From contig JAAOMT010000303.1 of NCBI GenBank assembly GCA_016748015.1, positions 7,638-63,842 of the forward strand: a stretch of 56,205 nt of DNA, given 5' to 3'. Of the stretch, positions 33,671 through 46,439 are shown piece by piece; position 1 is the first letter of the stretch; each line of letters begins with the position of its first letter. The notes under the pieces are model-generated. The model saw only the letters and a program-made list of their open reading frames with translations, ran no database searches and was not told where the DNA came from. Source of the DNA: Geosiphon pyriformis. Lineage: Eukaryota > Glomeromycota > Glomeromycetes > Archaeosporales > Geosiphonaceae. Both the position numbers and the translations under genes were made by a program.

Positions 33671-34899
33671 TTTAAATTTTTTTATAGTTTTAAATTGATT
33701 TTTTATTTGGATAATATTATTTTTTTTTTTTAAAATTAAGCTTCTACAAAATTGTATATATCTTCAGAAATTGTTTTTTTGGTATAGTATTCAATTATTA
33801 TGTTAAGTATTGTTTTTTGTAGTACTTTAAACTGAAAATTTGTTTTTTATTTTATGTTATTAATTATAATAAACTTTAGTAAATTGTCTAATAGTATGAT
33901 TAAACAATATTTAAATGCTAAATATAGTCAATATGTTATCTTGTAATATAATATTTAAGTTGTTTTTTTTTGACAAATTTTTTTATTTGTTTAAGAGCTT
34001 TTTTGTTGAACATTTATTTGTTAATGTCTAAATATAATATTTGTAAATTTAGTCTTTTGTCAATTTTAAAAAACCAATATATTAATAGAAGTTTTTTTTC
34101 TATATTTTGAAAATTTTAAAAATTCACTTTTTTGTGTTTGATTTTATTGCTAAGTTGTTTAAAACTTCTTTAATTTTTTTAAGTATCTAAATACACACAT
34201 ATTTTTTCTTAATTATTTGTAGAGATAAAAATATTCAGTTTTAGTTAAATTTTTGTTCATCTTTTTTTTGTTTGTATTTTTGTATTATATTATTTTTTTA
34301 TCAATTGTAATTTTTATTGATGTTGTAAATTGTTAATTTGTTTCAAATAGTTGTAAAAGTTTTAAGATTTTGTTTAAGGAGTTTATACTAAAAGTATTGT
34401 TAACTTTTTTTCTTATCTTTTTAGTATTTATATATTTATTTTATATGATTCAAATTTTTGTATGTGAATTATATTTAATAATAATAATTAATTTTAAATT
34501 TTATGGTATATTTTTAAATTTAATTAATAAAATTTGTGTTTTAATTAAAATATAATAACAATAATTTTTGTGTTATATAATAAAGTTTTAAATAATTTCT
34601 ATATATGGTTTTCTTTAAAATTTTGTTTTTTAATCATAGTTTATAAGTTCTATTGTTCAGAATTTTGTATATGTAAAATAGTTTATTTTATTTTAAGTTA
34701 AATTTTTTATTTCACTGTTTTTTAGTTTTAATACAATATAATAATATTTGGTCTTCAATTTTGAATTTAACTAGTTAATTTAATATGTTTTTTTTTTATT
34801 CTTTTTAAGAACTACTAATATTGTTAACTGCTATTTTATAATTGTTTTTTAGTGTTTCTATAAACTAATATATTTTTTGGTATAAAATAACTTTAAAGT
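33671..34899 (-). other. gypsy-2 3' region, possible ORF3 and 3' LTR
   Basis: Downstream of the gypsy-2 integrase. A minus-strand stretch at about 34,050-34,300 has a KLNI motif followed by hydrophobic residues placed like those in gypsy-1 ORF3. This is suggestive only. The 3' LTR should lie here but its ends are not recognisable. Confidence 0.3.
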
Positions 34900-35450
34900 T
34901 CTCTTTAGTAATTGTTTCTATTGAATAAAGATATTTTTGGTTTAATAAACAGTGTAGTTTTTCTTCTATAAATTAGTTTAAATAGTGTAAACTAAGTAGT
35001 ATTTTGTTTTAATATTTTATATGTAATAGTATTAAAGATATAAATAAGTCTTATTTTTGTGTATTTTTGTAACTTATTTTTATTAATACTTTATATAATA
35101 TTTAGTTAAATTATTTTATTAATTTATTTGTCTAAAAATAATATAAAGATGACAAAAATTGTTTTATTCCAAATTATTGGCTTAATTTTATTAGAATATT
35201 GTTAATAAAATAAATTTCTTAATTGAATAATAATTTTTTTGGGCATTCATATTTGCAGATAAGATTTTAGTATACAAAATCAGCTATTATTTTGGCATTT
35301 ACAATTGAGATGATTCAAACTTCTGGTTATTTTATAAAATAATTTACAATTACTACAATATATTAATTTTTTTTATAATAATCAAAAAAAATCCAACCAA
35401 ATCAATTCTAATTTTATTAAATGAATATTTAACTAAAATAGCTCAAAGTA
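34900..35450 (-). pseudogene. gypsy-2 integrase, decayed
   Basis: Minus strand reads NKIRIDLVGF (against NHIGIDLVEP), ADFVY, NLICKYECPKKLL (against NLICRHGCPKELL), FGIKQFLSSLYYF (against FGIKRPLSSSYHP) and, after several stops, LVYGRKTTLFI. The first catalytic Asp is present; the second lies in a decayed LFN.E block. Confidence 0.7.
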
Positions 35451-36399
35451 ATTTTATTATTTTGGCATTTTTTTTTTTAAAAAAAAATTATAATTAAAAC
35501 ATATTTAAAGATATTTTTATATATTGTTGACTAATAATATAGTTTAATTGTTTTTTTTAAGATAACATTTTTGTTGAAATGTTTTGCTGTTGAATTAGAG
35601 TATATATTAAACAAGACAAATTCTTTTTTAGTATTTTTTATAATTTATTGTGATATAATATAGTTTTGGTGTTCTTATTAATATAATTAATTATTGTAAA
35701 AAAATTATTTTTGAATTTGTTTTTGTATAGTACTTTGTTTCTGTTAAGATATTTTTTTCTTGAATTGAAATGTTAACAATTATTGATATAATTGTTAGTA
35801 GATAGTTGTATTTATTGATACAAAATTAAATTTAAGTTATTTTCAACAAGCTGTTAGCATTAATGTTTTTAGCTCTTTTTTTATAATACACTTTATATAA
35901 AAATTGTTGTAAATAAATACTTTATTTTATATATTTTTCTTTAAGTTAAAATTTACTAAGTAATTAAACAAGTTTTTTATAATTAGTATATAGATTGAAT
36001 AATTGATAAAAGTAATATTTCTAGTTTTGTACAACTTAGTAAATAGTAAAACACTCTAAGTTTGTAATATTATATATTTTTTTGGTTGTACTAATGCTTT
36101 ACTGGCATAAACAATAGAATATTCTTTATTATTTGGCTCAATTTAAGATAAAACTATTCTAAGAACATTTTTTAATACATCAATGGCTATAATAAATTGT
36201 ATATTAAAATCTAAGTATATTAAAATTAAGATTTTAATTAGTTGGCATTTGAAATAGTTAAAGGCTTCTTGTTGTTTAATTTTCTACATATATGACACAT
36301 GTTTTAAGAGTAAAAAATAAAAAAGTTTGGCAATATTCAAAAAACTTTTAATAAAGTAACAATAATATTCAGCAAGTCTTAAAAATTCTCATAGTTTAT

Positions 36400-37150
36400 A
36401 AAAATTGGTTAAGACCAAAAATTTTTTAATTTTTTAGACTTTGTTTAAATCTGGTTTTATTCTATTTTTTCAATAATATGTTTTAAAAATTTAAGCTTGG
36501 TTTTTCTAAAAAAACATTTATTAAAGTTAAGTTTTAATTCGGTATTTTGAAGACAATTAAAAACTTATTGAAAATAAAGTAGATAATTATCAAATGTTTT
36601 TGAAAATATATTAGTGTTATTTAAATAGACAACAATTAATTTCCATAAAATTTTCTTATATATAATATTTATTAAGAATTAAAAAGTGGTTGAAATATTG
36701 CAAAGTTCAAAAAATATTATGTTAAACTTAAAGTTTTTATTTTGGGTGATAAAAATAGTCTTTTTTTTGTTGATTGAATTTATTTTAACTTGCTAATATT
36801 TACTGGTCAAGTCTAATAAAAAGAACTATTTATTGTTTTTTAAATTGTTTAAAATTTTCTGAATTAAAAAAGTTAAATAGCTATTTTTTTGGATAATACT
36901 ATTAAGTTTTTGATAATTAACACAAAAACAAAATTTTCCATTCTTTTTTATGATCAAAATAACAAGTAATAATTATAGACTTAATGATTTTTTTATTAAG
37001 CTATTATTTAACTTTACTATACTTTCTGTTTAATTGGATTGTTTTTATCTAAAGTGACTTAATATGTTTATTGTTTAATAAGTTTGGTATTTTTAGTATT
37101 AATCTTATGTTTCATAATATTGGTACATTTGAATTTATTTTTACTGGCAA
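36400..37150 (-). pseudogene. gypsy-2 reverse transcriptase, decayed
   Basis: Minus strand reads LVILIIKKNGKFCFCVNYQK then LNS, later LWKLIVVYLNNTNIFSKTFD and ELKLNFNKCFFRKTKLKFLK. YLDD is YLNN, which G-to-A changes at both Asp codons would give. Order and spacing equal gypsy-1 RT. Confidence 0.75.
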
Positions 37151-37599
37151 AGATATTAGCATATTAGTTCAAAAGAACTTTAAGTTGCATTTGTTAAAGA
37201 GTACTTAAATTTTTTAAGTTTAGTTTATTAATTTTTTTTGTAGTAAATAAGTAGCTTTTTTTTAACAAATTTTATATTTGCAAAATAATATTACAAAATA
37301 AAAACAGTTATGTAAAGTTAAAAATTAATTAAAACTTTTTAGAATCTTAAATATTTAAGATAATAGAACTAATAAAAGTTTTTTTAAAAATTTCAATAAT
37401 ATTTTCTATAAAATTGTAGATAAAAATTTTGAACTTTAACGAATATATAAAGATTTACAATATTTATTATATAACAAATTTTTGGAGCAGTTTTAAATAA
37501 CAAAGCTTAATTTTAAATGCTTTATTTCACTTTTATTATGTATTGTTAATATGTTAAAATTAAAATTACTATATTAGTATAAATAAGTTTTATCTTATT

Positions 37600-38000
37600 A
37601 TTAATGTTTTCTATAAAATTAACTTGTATATTTATTTTTACTAAACTTAAATTCTTGAATTTTTAAATAATAAAACCTAATTTTTTTTATGTTATTATTA
37701 AAGTTAGTTAAGAAATTTTTATAAAAAATAGAAAAATAACTTAAGCAATTTTTTCTTATAATTTGATTATATAAGACTTATTAGAATTGTTTTAAAGTAT
37801 TATAATAATATTTTTAGTATATTTAGCATCAATTATTTTTTTTAATATCAATTTTTTTGTTTATAAGACTAGATTAAAATATAATTTAAACTATAATATT
37901 AATATTAATTTTTAAAGCTAATTTAAAATTGATTTTTATAAAAAAATAAGATATTATAACTATAGAAAATTGTTTAAAGTATCTTAAATTAAATCCAGGA
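37600..38000 (-). pseudogene. gypsy-2 dUTPase, decayed
   Basis: Minus strand reads KIIDAKYTKNIIIIL, NNSNKSYIIK, EKIA-stop-VIFLFFIKI and later KIQEFKFSKNK, matching RIIDAEYIENIIVIL, NNSEKTYVIE, KKIAQAIFLPLVKI and EIQGFGSMSRI of gypsy-1. This places the dUTPase between Cys-rich linker and RT in a second, independent insertion. Confidence 0.75.
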
Positions 38001-38479
38001 TTATTTACATATGCTTTTTTAGAACATATTTTTTTATTGTTATTATTGTATTATTTTAGTTTTAATTTTTTAGAAAAATTAGAATAGGCAAAATATTATT
38101 CTATTTTAATAATCATATTTGACTCTTTAAATATTATGTTTTTTGTTGTTAATACATATTTTTTCTTGAATTTTTCGAGTTCAAAAATGGAGTAGAGTGT
38201 TTATAAGAGTAATTTAAACCAAAAATTATATTTATTATAGTATTAAAAGTGGCAGAAAATTAAACAATAATTGCATAATTTGGTGTTAAGATTAGTCAGT
38301 TTTTGTTTTTGTTTTTCTCAAGTAAAAACAAACTCTTAGTAATGTTTTTAAATACTTTAAAGTTATCAATAAACAAATTATCCATTTTTCTAACTGTTAT
38401 TTAAGCATTTTTAATGGCATATATTTTTACAACAGTGGTTTTTTTTTATTTTATTATGACTATTTTCCAGATTTTATCT

Positions 38480-38670
38480 TTATTATAGAGATATAAATCT
38501 AACTAATTAATTGCTCAACTATAAACAATAGTAAAAAAAATTTCTTTACAGATTCAATTATTAATAAGAATAGTATATTAGCAGAATTTGTTACATGTTT
38601 TTTTTTTACCAAAAATATTATTTTATGGTTTTTTATTTAGTGAGATTTTGCTATATACAAGACATAATAT
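38480..38670 (-). pseudogene. gypsy-2 Cys-rich linker, decayed
   Basis: Minus strand reads KTCNKFC-stop-YTILINN then YLYNKDKIWKIVI, matching GTCDKLCQYTILISN and CLHNDDKIWQIAL of gypsy-1. Two of the module's cysteines survive. Confidence 0.6.
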
Positions 38671-39059
38671 GTTATTTTATTTGTTTTGCCATTTTGGTTA
38701 CTTAAATTGTTTTAGTATACAAAAGTGGCAATAGTTTTTGGTAATAATTAGCTATACTTTATTATTTTTTATACATATATCTATTGAAAATAACTTTTTT
38801 TTACAATTTATACAGATTAATTTTAAGAAATAATAAGACTGATTTTTTTAATTTAGAAGTATATAAATAGATATTGATATTTGTAATTTTTTTTTACTTT
38901 TCTTTTATTTATTTTTTTCAAGTAGATAGTAATAGTAGTGTTGTATTAAGATTATTAATCAAAAAATTTAATATGTTTTTAAGATTGGCTGAGTTACAAA
39001 TTCTTTAAATTTGATAAAATATTTTTTAGTAATAATTGTTTTAAAATGTTTACAGATAA

Positions 39060-39600
39060 CAGAAATTTAAGTATATTAGTCATTAAATAAAATTTAAAGC
39101 TTCTGTATATTTTAATCAAAAATAGTATAAGCTTTGGTCAACCAGTTATTGTCAATTAAAGCTTAATATTAAATTATTTCTATTATCAAAACTTTAGTAA
39201 AAATTATGATTCTATTAATATTAAAGGAAAAATTATTAATTTTTCCAATTAGTGTTTTAGTGTTTTTGTTAGTCATAATAATCTTAGCAGTAATAATTTA
39301 ATCAACTTGATGATTTAATTAATTTATAAGTGTTTTATAATTATTCTGTTTGTTAATTTACTGTTAAGTATTAGTTTATTGTTTATTTATTTTATTTTAA
39401 TATTAGTATATATTGTTATGATTAGTTTGTTTTGGTTAATAACAACTTTACTAAAAAAAATTAAAAGTATTTAAACTGTTTATATTAATAAAAATATGGC
39501 TACAAGTATTTTATTTTCAATAATTATGGCTAAAAAAATTATATTAGAAATGGTCTGATTGTTGTTAAAAAAAATTGATAATTTTAATTATAGCTTTTTC
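39060..39600 (-). pseudogene. gypsy-2 protease, decayed
   Basis: Minus strand reads LIITIYTNIKIK, NKLILNSKLTNRIIIK, TKTLIGKINNFSFNINRIII, ALIDNNWLTKAYTIFD and SVICKHFK, collinear with gypsy-1 protease (ALIDNNWLFKTNVTLD, PVMCRHF). As in gypsy-1 the active-site Asp is Asn (near 39,360). Confidence 0.7.
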
Positions 39601-39734
39601 TTTTAAAAATATAGTATTATCAAAATCTGAAGTTTTCATAAAACCAAGATATAAAATCTGGTTTGAATATTTTGTTAATATTGCTTAGAATAGTAAGTAG
39701 TTATGATTTAAGTTTTAAAATAGTACTGTAAATT

Positions 39735-39867
39735 TTTTTTTTTATTAACATTTAACGAGCGAAATCCAAACACTGCCTAGTGCAATACATCATACAAATG
39801 ATCTAAACTAGGTGTGAATCATGCATTATTTACACGTGACCAGCCACTCGAACCAATCAGGACAACA
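39735..39867 (-). repeat. LINE L1 3' tail
   Basis: Reads on the minus strand TGATTGGTTCGAGTGGCTGG, TCACGTGTAAA, CTAGTTTAGATCATTTG and CTCGTTAAATGTTAATAAAA. The same tail ends copies A and B, L2, L3 and L5, so it probably is the segment recognised by the LINE reverse transcriptase. Confidence 0.8.
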
Positions 39868-42800
39868 CTAAGCACCTATATGAACAGAAATCTCATCTCC
39901 TATGTCTGAAAAAAACAAACAAGACTTACGGAATCCAAAACCAACACCAATCACCTCAGCAACACCCAGCAGCCGAGTCACACCAGATGACAGCCCTAAA
40001 GAAAGCCCAGAAATTGAGACAGGAACTGACCCATCACACGGAATAAGCTCATTCTTTTCCATAAAAGCACGGTGCTTGGCATGAACCAACCAAATGTCTT
40101 CCCAAAAAGCCAAACTAAACTCACGCACAAAGGCCACAATGTTCTGACCTGCTATCCTGAAATCCTTGAAGACAGAAACAGACTCACGAAACCAATCCTT
40201 GAAAACAAAACCTTTGCATAGAGCAGTACTAACTGAAATGTCAGATACACAAGTAGACATCAGCTGCGAGACACCTGAGGAAGAATAAGCCAAACCAGAG
40301 CACACACCCCAAACTGCTGCATGAGTGTCCAACAACTGAGCACGATTGGCATCAAATGAACAAGAAAACACATGGTCTGAGACCTCGACATCACTGCAAA
40401 ACAAACACATCACACTGGGATATCACTTATCATAAAGCCACTTACGCATGGTGACAGGGAGCCGATGGTGCAATGTCTTCATAAAGTAAGTCCGGAAACC
40501 AGCAGCCATGTGAAAATCTGGATGCCAAACCAGTGACGACCTAAACCAATCAATATCTGTATGCAGACTATCTGCCACCACCCCCATACCACAACTGGTT
40601 TCCCAATGTGCATGATGAACTGACCGAAAAATATCCCGAACAAAATGTCTAGAATTACCAGAAATGGCTGCTCTCCCATCCCTAAGATAGCATTCATTGA
40701 CAGAATGAGGCAGATGCCAACCAGAGAAAGCTGCAGCCCTGGCCAACTTATTAGCTTGTTTATTGCCTAAAACTCTTGAGTGTCCTTTTACCTTATACCA
40801 ATTAACTTTTAAATTCTTACAACAAATAACATTAACAATATGGTGGCATTCAATCCAACACCGATTCCTAAAATCTGGGCAAACCAATTTCATTTCCAAT
40901 CTGCAAGCATTCAAAGCAGCCTGACTGTCCAAGAACAAGTCGACCGAGTGAGAAGAAGAGACGCACTCAAGCGCTAGAGCAATAGCCTGCAGTTTCGTCA
41001 AGGTAGAAGACATCAAACCAGATACCCCCACACCCAAACCTATACCAATGTTCTCAAAGAAAACAGCAGCCCCAGCTTTCATATCAACAGTCTCTAAATC
41101 ACTTAGAGATCCATCTGTGTAAACGGAAAAACAACCAACATTAGAATTGAATAAACCAGCGCCAATGACACCAAACTCATGAGACCGAAGAACATCCGAA
41201 GAGCCACGATCAGCCAAAAGTATAGAGCAGACAGGAAGAGAAGACACGCCACCAAGAAAACAAACTAACAGCTCAAACCAGACAGGAACCAGACCATGTG
41301 GGTCTAACCGCTTCCACTGTTTGAAGGTCTTCCACTCGAAAACAGTCCTATTTCGGTCCTGTAACTGGTCTATGAAAGCAATCTTATAACGCTGAAGTGA
41401 AGAGACACTCTTGACATAATTTGATTCACCAAGAACAAGAGACATAGGGGTTCCACTCTGACAACGAAAAGTGCTAGTCAGAGAGCCATCCAATGACAAA
41501 TCACACCCAGAGAAAATATGCACCATACCTGCCAGAAAATTGTTTAAAGGATTGACTTTGACACAAACTGGACACTGCAATAGATGTAGTGGGTGCCAGC
41601 AGAGGACCTGTAGATCATGTGACTGGTGAGAAAATAGACACCCCAAAATCCCAATAGAGTTTGCGAAAGAAACGACCGAAGCCAACTTGCTCTCAGCTTG
41701 AACTTGCTTAAAAGTCTTCAAACTATACAGAGAGGAATAATGAATCGCATCATTGGGGAAATCACGTGGCAAACCAAACTTAGATCTCAAGCCCTTACGA
41801 ATCAAAGTGTCCCACTTTCTACAAGAACTAATAGAAATGTAACTGAACTGTGTTCTATATCCAATAATAGGAAAGAAAACCACCGAAACCAAATATAAAA
41901 GTTGCTTATCAGATACTGTTTTTTTCAGGACTAAATTAGAAAAAAACCGGACATCAGTATGCGCCTTAGCCAAACTAGGCTTCGAAAGACCCTCAGTTGA
42001 CAAATAGATTCCCAAATAGTGATGCGATTCTCCCTTCTTGGCGATAGAAATAGGTGACCCGCTGATCAGCAAAGAGAAAGCCGTACCATCACAATTAATG
42101 GGGATGGCAACAGTCTTATCATTATTAATCAAGATGTCATTGATATTGAAAAATTCACTAGCAACATTGAGAATGTGTTGTGTGGCACTTTGACTGCTGC
42201 CAACCCATATAGTATCATCAACAAAGACATCCGCTGTAAAAAATGAAGATACACCAGCCCGAGACTCAGCACGATCACATCCAGAAATAAAATGAGAATT
42301 CAATCTATAGCCACACCCATCCACCTGTCTCTTAACTTCACACAAAAGGTGGTCATAAAATATGCACCAGAGGAATGGTGAGAACACCTCCCTCTGGTCC
42401 AAGCCATCATGCACCATGTACCCATCTGTCAAACCAAAATCTGTCATAACTCTGTTAACGTGACCACTGTGGATGCCACCAAAGAACCTAATGAACCTGC
42501 TACACATCTTTATCCTAACCAAACTGTCCTGAAAATGTTCCCACCCAACAGAATCATAAGCCTTCCGCATGTCTTGCAAGACCAACCAGAGCTTACGATT
42601 CTTCTCCAAAGCATTCTTAATAACCAAACCAATGGCAAAAATAGGAGACTGTGTTGTCATACCCTTTAAAACCGAAAAATTGTCCCTATGCAGAACATCA
42701 AAAGTACTACAAGCCAACGAGATCCTATTTGAAAAAATCTTGGAAAGAATCTTGTGGGCAGTTTCAATTAAGGCAATAGGTTGGGTGTTCATAAGAACCC

Positions 42801-44529
42801 CTTCCCACTCATACGGCTTAGGAATCATTGAGACCCAGGCTTCCTTTCAAGCACTAAGTATTGACTCACGAATCAAACAAGAATTTAAAAGCACCAAAAG
42901 CATGTCCAAAATTGATCTGTCACAGTGTTTCCAGAGCTCATTCAAAATCCCAGAAAAACCAGCAGCCTTGCCCTCAGGCAGACCAGAAACTACACTGAAC
43001 AACTCATTGAAACCAACATGACACATTACACCAGAAAATGCACTATCGAAAACATACTCCAAAGACTTGTACTGGCGAGACCAAATATCGGAGATATCTG
43101 GCACCACCTTGCACTTCCTGGTCCAGTCTTCCATGATCCCATCCACCCTAGCCTTGACTGAGCTGGGCTCCAAAATCAACTCGTCACCCACAACCAGATG
43201 ATCCAGTACCACTTTGCGAAAGGGACACTCCAAAACACTCCTGATAGTGTGACCCTTGTCTGATTCGAAACTTCCCATTCTTCTATTAATAGCCGCCCTG
43301 ATACAGGATTCCTTAACACGTTTGGATTCCAGCAACTTAGCAGAGCGATAAGACTTCCTTGCCTTAGCCAGAGCCGAGCAAATCTTGTCAAAACTGGAGC
43401 TTGAAAGAAATAAAGACTTCACCACTGAAGCACTATTGACATCAAGCTTCTCCCATGTATTCAACAATGATGCAAATTCCACACTAGACAACAAACAAGA
43501 TGCCTTAACCAGCTTGAATACCAGCAACTCAAGCTTGTGAAACCTAGAAGAACTCTTAGTAAAAACCTCATCATAACCCTTAAACCATTTCTTTTTGAAT
43601 GTTCCAACTGCTGAGAGAACCATTACTTTGCATACAATGTCCCACATAGCATCCAAATCTGAAAATTCCGCAGAAGCAGCGAAATCACTTGAGAACATTA
43701 AGCCATTGGCCAACGTAGCATCCTTAAAATTGTTCTACTCTTTCTCGCCAGCATTCCTGAAATCAAACTTCCAATGATTTTTATTAGCCTGCTTGCATAT
43801 CGAATTCAGCTAAGAGTCAAGCAAGCCACCTAAACCCACAGAAACAAAAACAGCCTTATGATTAGTATCAAAAAAATCCTTGACCCCAGTCACACCACGA
43901 TCCATCACAGCATTGACCAAGCTCAAAGAGATGAACATATAGTTAATGGTCTTGACAACACCACAAGAGTTACCCCATGTCAGTGTCTTTGTAAGCACAC
44001 TTTCACCCAAGGCATTAACCAGACCCAGATCAAAGCACTTTTTGAAACTGGCACTCTTACAAACACCATCCTTATTGAAGTCGCCACCCAAGACCACAAA
44101 AGAAGATTCATTTACCACCTTAGCAATCAAAGAATTGATGTCGCCAGCCTGTGAGAATCGGACACTTGAAGAGGCACCAGCATAGAGACCCAAAACAGAA
44201 ACCGAAAGTTTATTTTTGAAGAGAAGTCTGATGGAGAGGAGCTGGCTGGGCACTTCAGAAACCTTGAAAATGTGTCTTGCCAAAGAAGAATTCATGACAA
44301 TTAACACCCCAGCACCCGAAGAAACAGAATCCAGACCAGAAGTAAAAACCTGAACACCATCAAATTTGTTGGCCAACCATGGACAAACTTTCCCTTTAAG
44401 CTTTGACTCAGTGAAAATAGAAACTAAATTGCCCATATTCCTATGCCAACAAATGATATCATCTTGCTTTACAGGATTGTTCAACTCACGAACATTACGC
44501 GTAGCAATTTTTCATACCAGACCACTCAT
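39868..44529 (-). pseudogene. LINE L1 ORF2: endonuclease, RT, RNase H, zinc finger
   Basis: 1,554 codons in one unbroken frame with five nonsense codons (44,512 TGA, 43,807 TAG, 43,734 TAG, 42,844 TGA, 40,420 TGA). It starts at an ATG overlapping the ORF1 stop. The APE-type endonuclease comes first: ATRNVREL, SIFTESKL, VVLGGDFNKDG and FFDTNHKAV, where the usual DH pair reads NH. RT then spans about residues 540-830: PIALIETAHKILSKIFSNR, VLQDMRKAYDSV, HDGLDQREVFSPFLW, and FVDDTIW with both Asp. RNase H follows: VYTDGS, TKLQAIALALE, LFLDSQAAL, GNKQANKLA with the last Asp as Asn. A C-terminal CLFCSDVEVSDHVFSC zinc finger comes near the end. The product would nick DNA and prime reverse transcription at the target. 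The stop codons make this copy inactive as read. Confidence 0.88.
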
Positions 44530-46325
44530 TAAGAAAGAGGTAGAGGAAGAACACCACCTGCCAAAGCCAAACCATCCAAGCGCACCAATAGACTCATGAC
44601 CGAAGCAGAGAGACCTTCCAACATGTTTTCCAATTTCACAACCTCAGATGAGGCAATTGAACCTGTAGCGGCAGCAGTCTTGTCACTAGTGGCATCATCC
44701 AAACCCACTCCCATCACTATATTCTCCTCTTGATTCTGTGATGGGGAGGTCACCAGCAGCTGACATTCAGGGCTAGGCTGGAAAACTGTCGGCATGAATG
44801 AGTCCAACTTCTTAGCCAACTTACCAATTTGTTCTGCAAGGCTGACAAGACTGCTCTCAATATTCTTCAAACAGTCTTCCAATTTACCACTAACAGTTGG
44901 GAGAGATTTACTATAAGATATGGAACCAGATTGAGCTGAACCACTAAATAACGCTAATGGAAGTCGTTTACCAACCATGGAGGCCCAGGTTTTTCTACTG
45001 AAAGCCAAAGGGTGGGAAACGGGGGCAGATTTTTTTTCATATATCTTAGCCAGACGGAGCTGATCCTGAGCTAAGAGAAGAGCTCTCTTGCTCCTAAGAC
45101 TTGAGGATGCACCAACAGTACAACAAGCAAGAGAAGTATGACCAGAATTTCTGCAAATTAAGCACAATGCAGCGGTCAAATGAGACCAACAGAGACCAAT
45201 GCCTTTTATAACAGAAGTGTTTGCCATTGTCTGAATAAGGCTACCCTCAGAATCAAAGCACACAGTGGCACAGTGTGCCCAGACATAACTGACAGAGCTG
45301 CGTTCAATAACACATGTTTTCCCACCAACCAAACCAATGAAGTCCCAAAGATCATGAGCAGTGGTGCCCATAGGAAGAGTGTAAAGCAAAGCCCTAAACT
45401 CATCTCTGGCATTCCACGTTTGTTTGTCAACATCGGCCCGAGCCACATGCACTGCATCTTTTCCAATAAGAACAAACCACTTAGCCACCAAGAGATCAGC
45501 CTGAATTTGATCTTCCAATTTGATGATCACCTTTTGCCATAGACCCACCAACTGCATTTTGATCAACTTAATAAGCCCAAATTCAGAAATGGCTGCACAC
45601 ACTGCCTCAATGGAAGTTCCCACAGAAATTTCTTTCAACACAATTGCCCAATTCATATGATTGTTGATAGGGTGCTTAAGATTGGTGTTTACCACAACAC
45701 CATGATCATTTGCCAATTGAGCAGCCGCCATCATCACCTTTTCAGAAGTGAAAAATGCCTGGATGATTCCACCAAATTTTGAGGGAGCAGAGGCCCCTCC
45801 AAAACCATTCACACCTGAGAAAATTTTTCTGACAAAGTTCAATTTCTCCTGAAATGATTTCCCAGCAACAGCCACGAGATCAATATTCAAAGCAAAGGAC
45901 TTGCGAACAGGCACTTGAACGGATGGTTTGATAGGCAAAGGGAGTGGAAGAAGGAAGGAACCATCTAACACGTCATTGTCTACATCAACAGTACCATAAT
46001 CAATTACACCCAAAGGCTTCCCTAACACCTTCTTGGTTTTTACATGCAAACTCTTAGGTGTTTGATCAGGATTCTCTCCTGCAAAAGCACCATTCTCACT
46101 ATAGTTAACACTGGTTTCCTCAACCAAGCACTCCTCCTCTATGTCAATACTCTCAGATTCAGTAGTGTCACCTACTTCAGAACCCCATGAACAATTACCA
46201 AGAGCTTTATCAGCAACCTCACTATTATCAACACTCTCTGCCAATACACCACCCTTTCTCTTCTTCCTCGATGCAACCATTTTAAAACCACCTTCAGAAC
46301 CAGAAACTTTGGTAGCCTTCTTCAT
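44529..46325 (-). CDS. LINE L1 ORF1 RNA-binding protein (intact frame)
   Basis: 598 codons, uninterrupted. Residues 1-130 are charged, with a basic start (MKKATKVSGS, KKRKGG) and an acidic Ser-rich stretch. Two RRM-like regions follow (about 215-290, EAVCAAISEFGLIKLIKMQL..VIIKL, and 300-370, ALLYTLPMGTTAHDLW). A CCHC zinc knuckle CLICRNSGHTSLAC with canonical C-x2-C-x4-H-x4-C spacing sits near residue 388. A coiled-coil-like LEDCLKNIESSLVSLAEQIG lies near 485, and a Leu-rich tail ends the protein. ORF1 proteins of LINEs coat the element RNA. The start is the first ATG after the leader, and the stop TAA shares a base with the ORF2 ATG. It is the only uninterrupted transposon gene in the window. 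Confidence 0.85.
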   Translation of the reverse strand: MKKATKVSGSEGGFKMVASRKKRKGGVLAESVDNSEVADKALGNCSWGSEVGDTTESESIDIEEECLVEETSVNYSENGAFAGENPDQTPKSLHVKTKKVLGKPLGVIDYGTVDVDNDVLDGSFLLPLPLPIKPSVQVPVRKSFALNIDLVAVAGKSFQEKLNFVRKIFSGVNGFGGASAPSKFGGIIQAFFTSEKVMMAAAQLANDHGVVVNTNLKHPINNHMNWAIVLKEISVGTSIEAVCAAISEFGLIKLIKMQLVGLWQKVIIKLEDQIQADLLVAKWFVLIGKDAVHVARADVDKQTWNARDEFRALLYTLPMGTTAHDLWDFIGLVGGKTCVIERSSVSYVWAHCATVCFDSEGSLIQTMANTSVIKGIGLCWSHLTAALCLICRNSGHTSLACCTVGASSSLRSKRALLLAQDQLRLAKIYEKKSAPVSHPLAFSRKTWASMVGKRLPLALFSGSAQSGSISYSKSLPTVSGKLEDCLKNIESSLVSLAEQIGKLAKKLDSFMPTVFQPSPECQLLVTSPSQNQEENIVMGVGLDDATSDKTAAATGSIASSEVVKLENMLEGLSASVMSLLVRLDGLALAGGVLPLPLS

Positions 46326-46439
46326 AACAGCAATAACAGAGCCAATAGTGGCCTTGTAATCGAAAAATGGTTTTGATTTATCATACTGAATGGTAAAAAA
46401 ACTTTTTTTGAAAAAACTTTAGACTCTTTTTTGGGAATT

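Noticed and set aside
42409-43161. plus-strand frames opposite LINE L1 ORF2
   Set aside because: Antisense shadows of a well-recognised ORF2.
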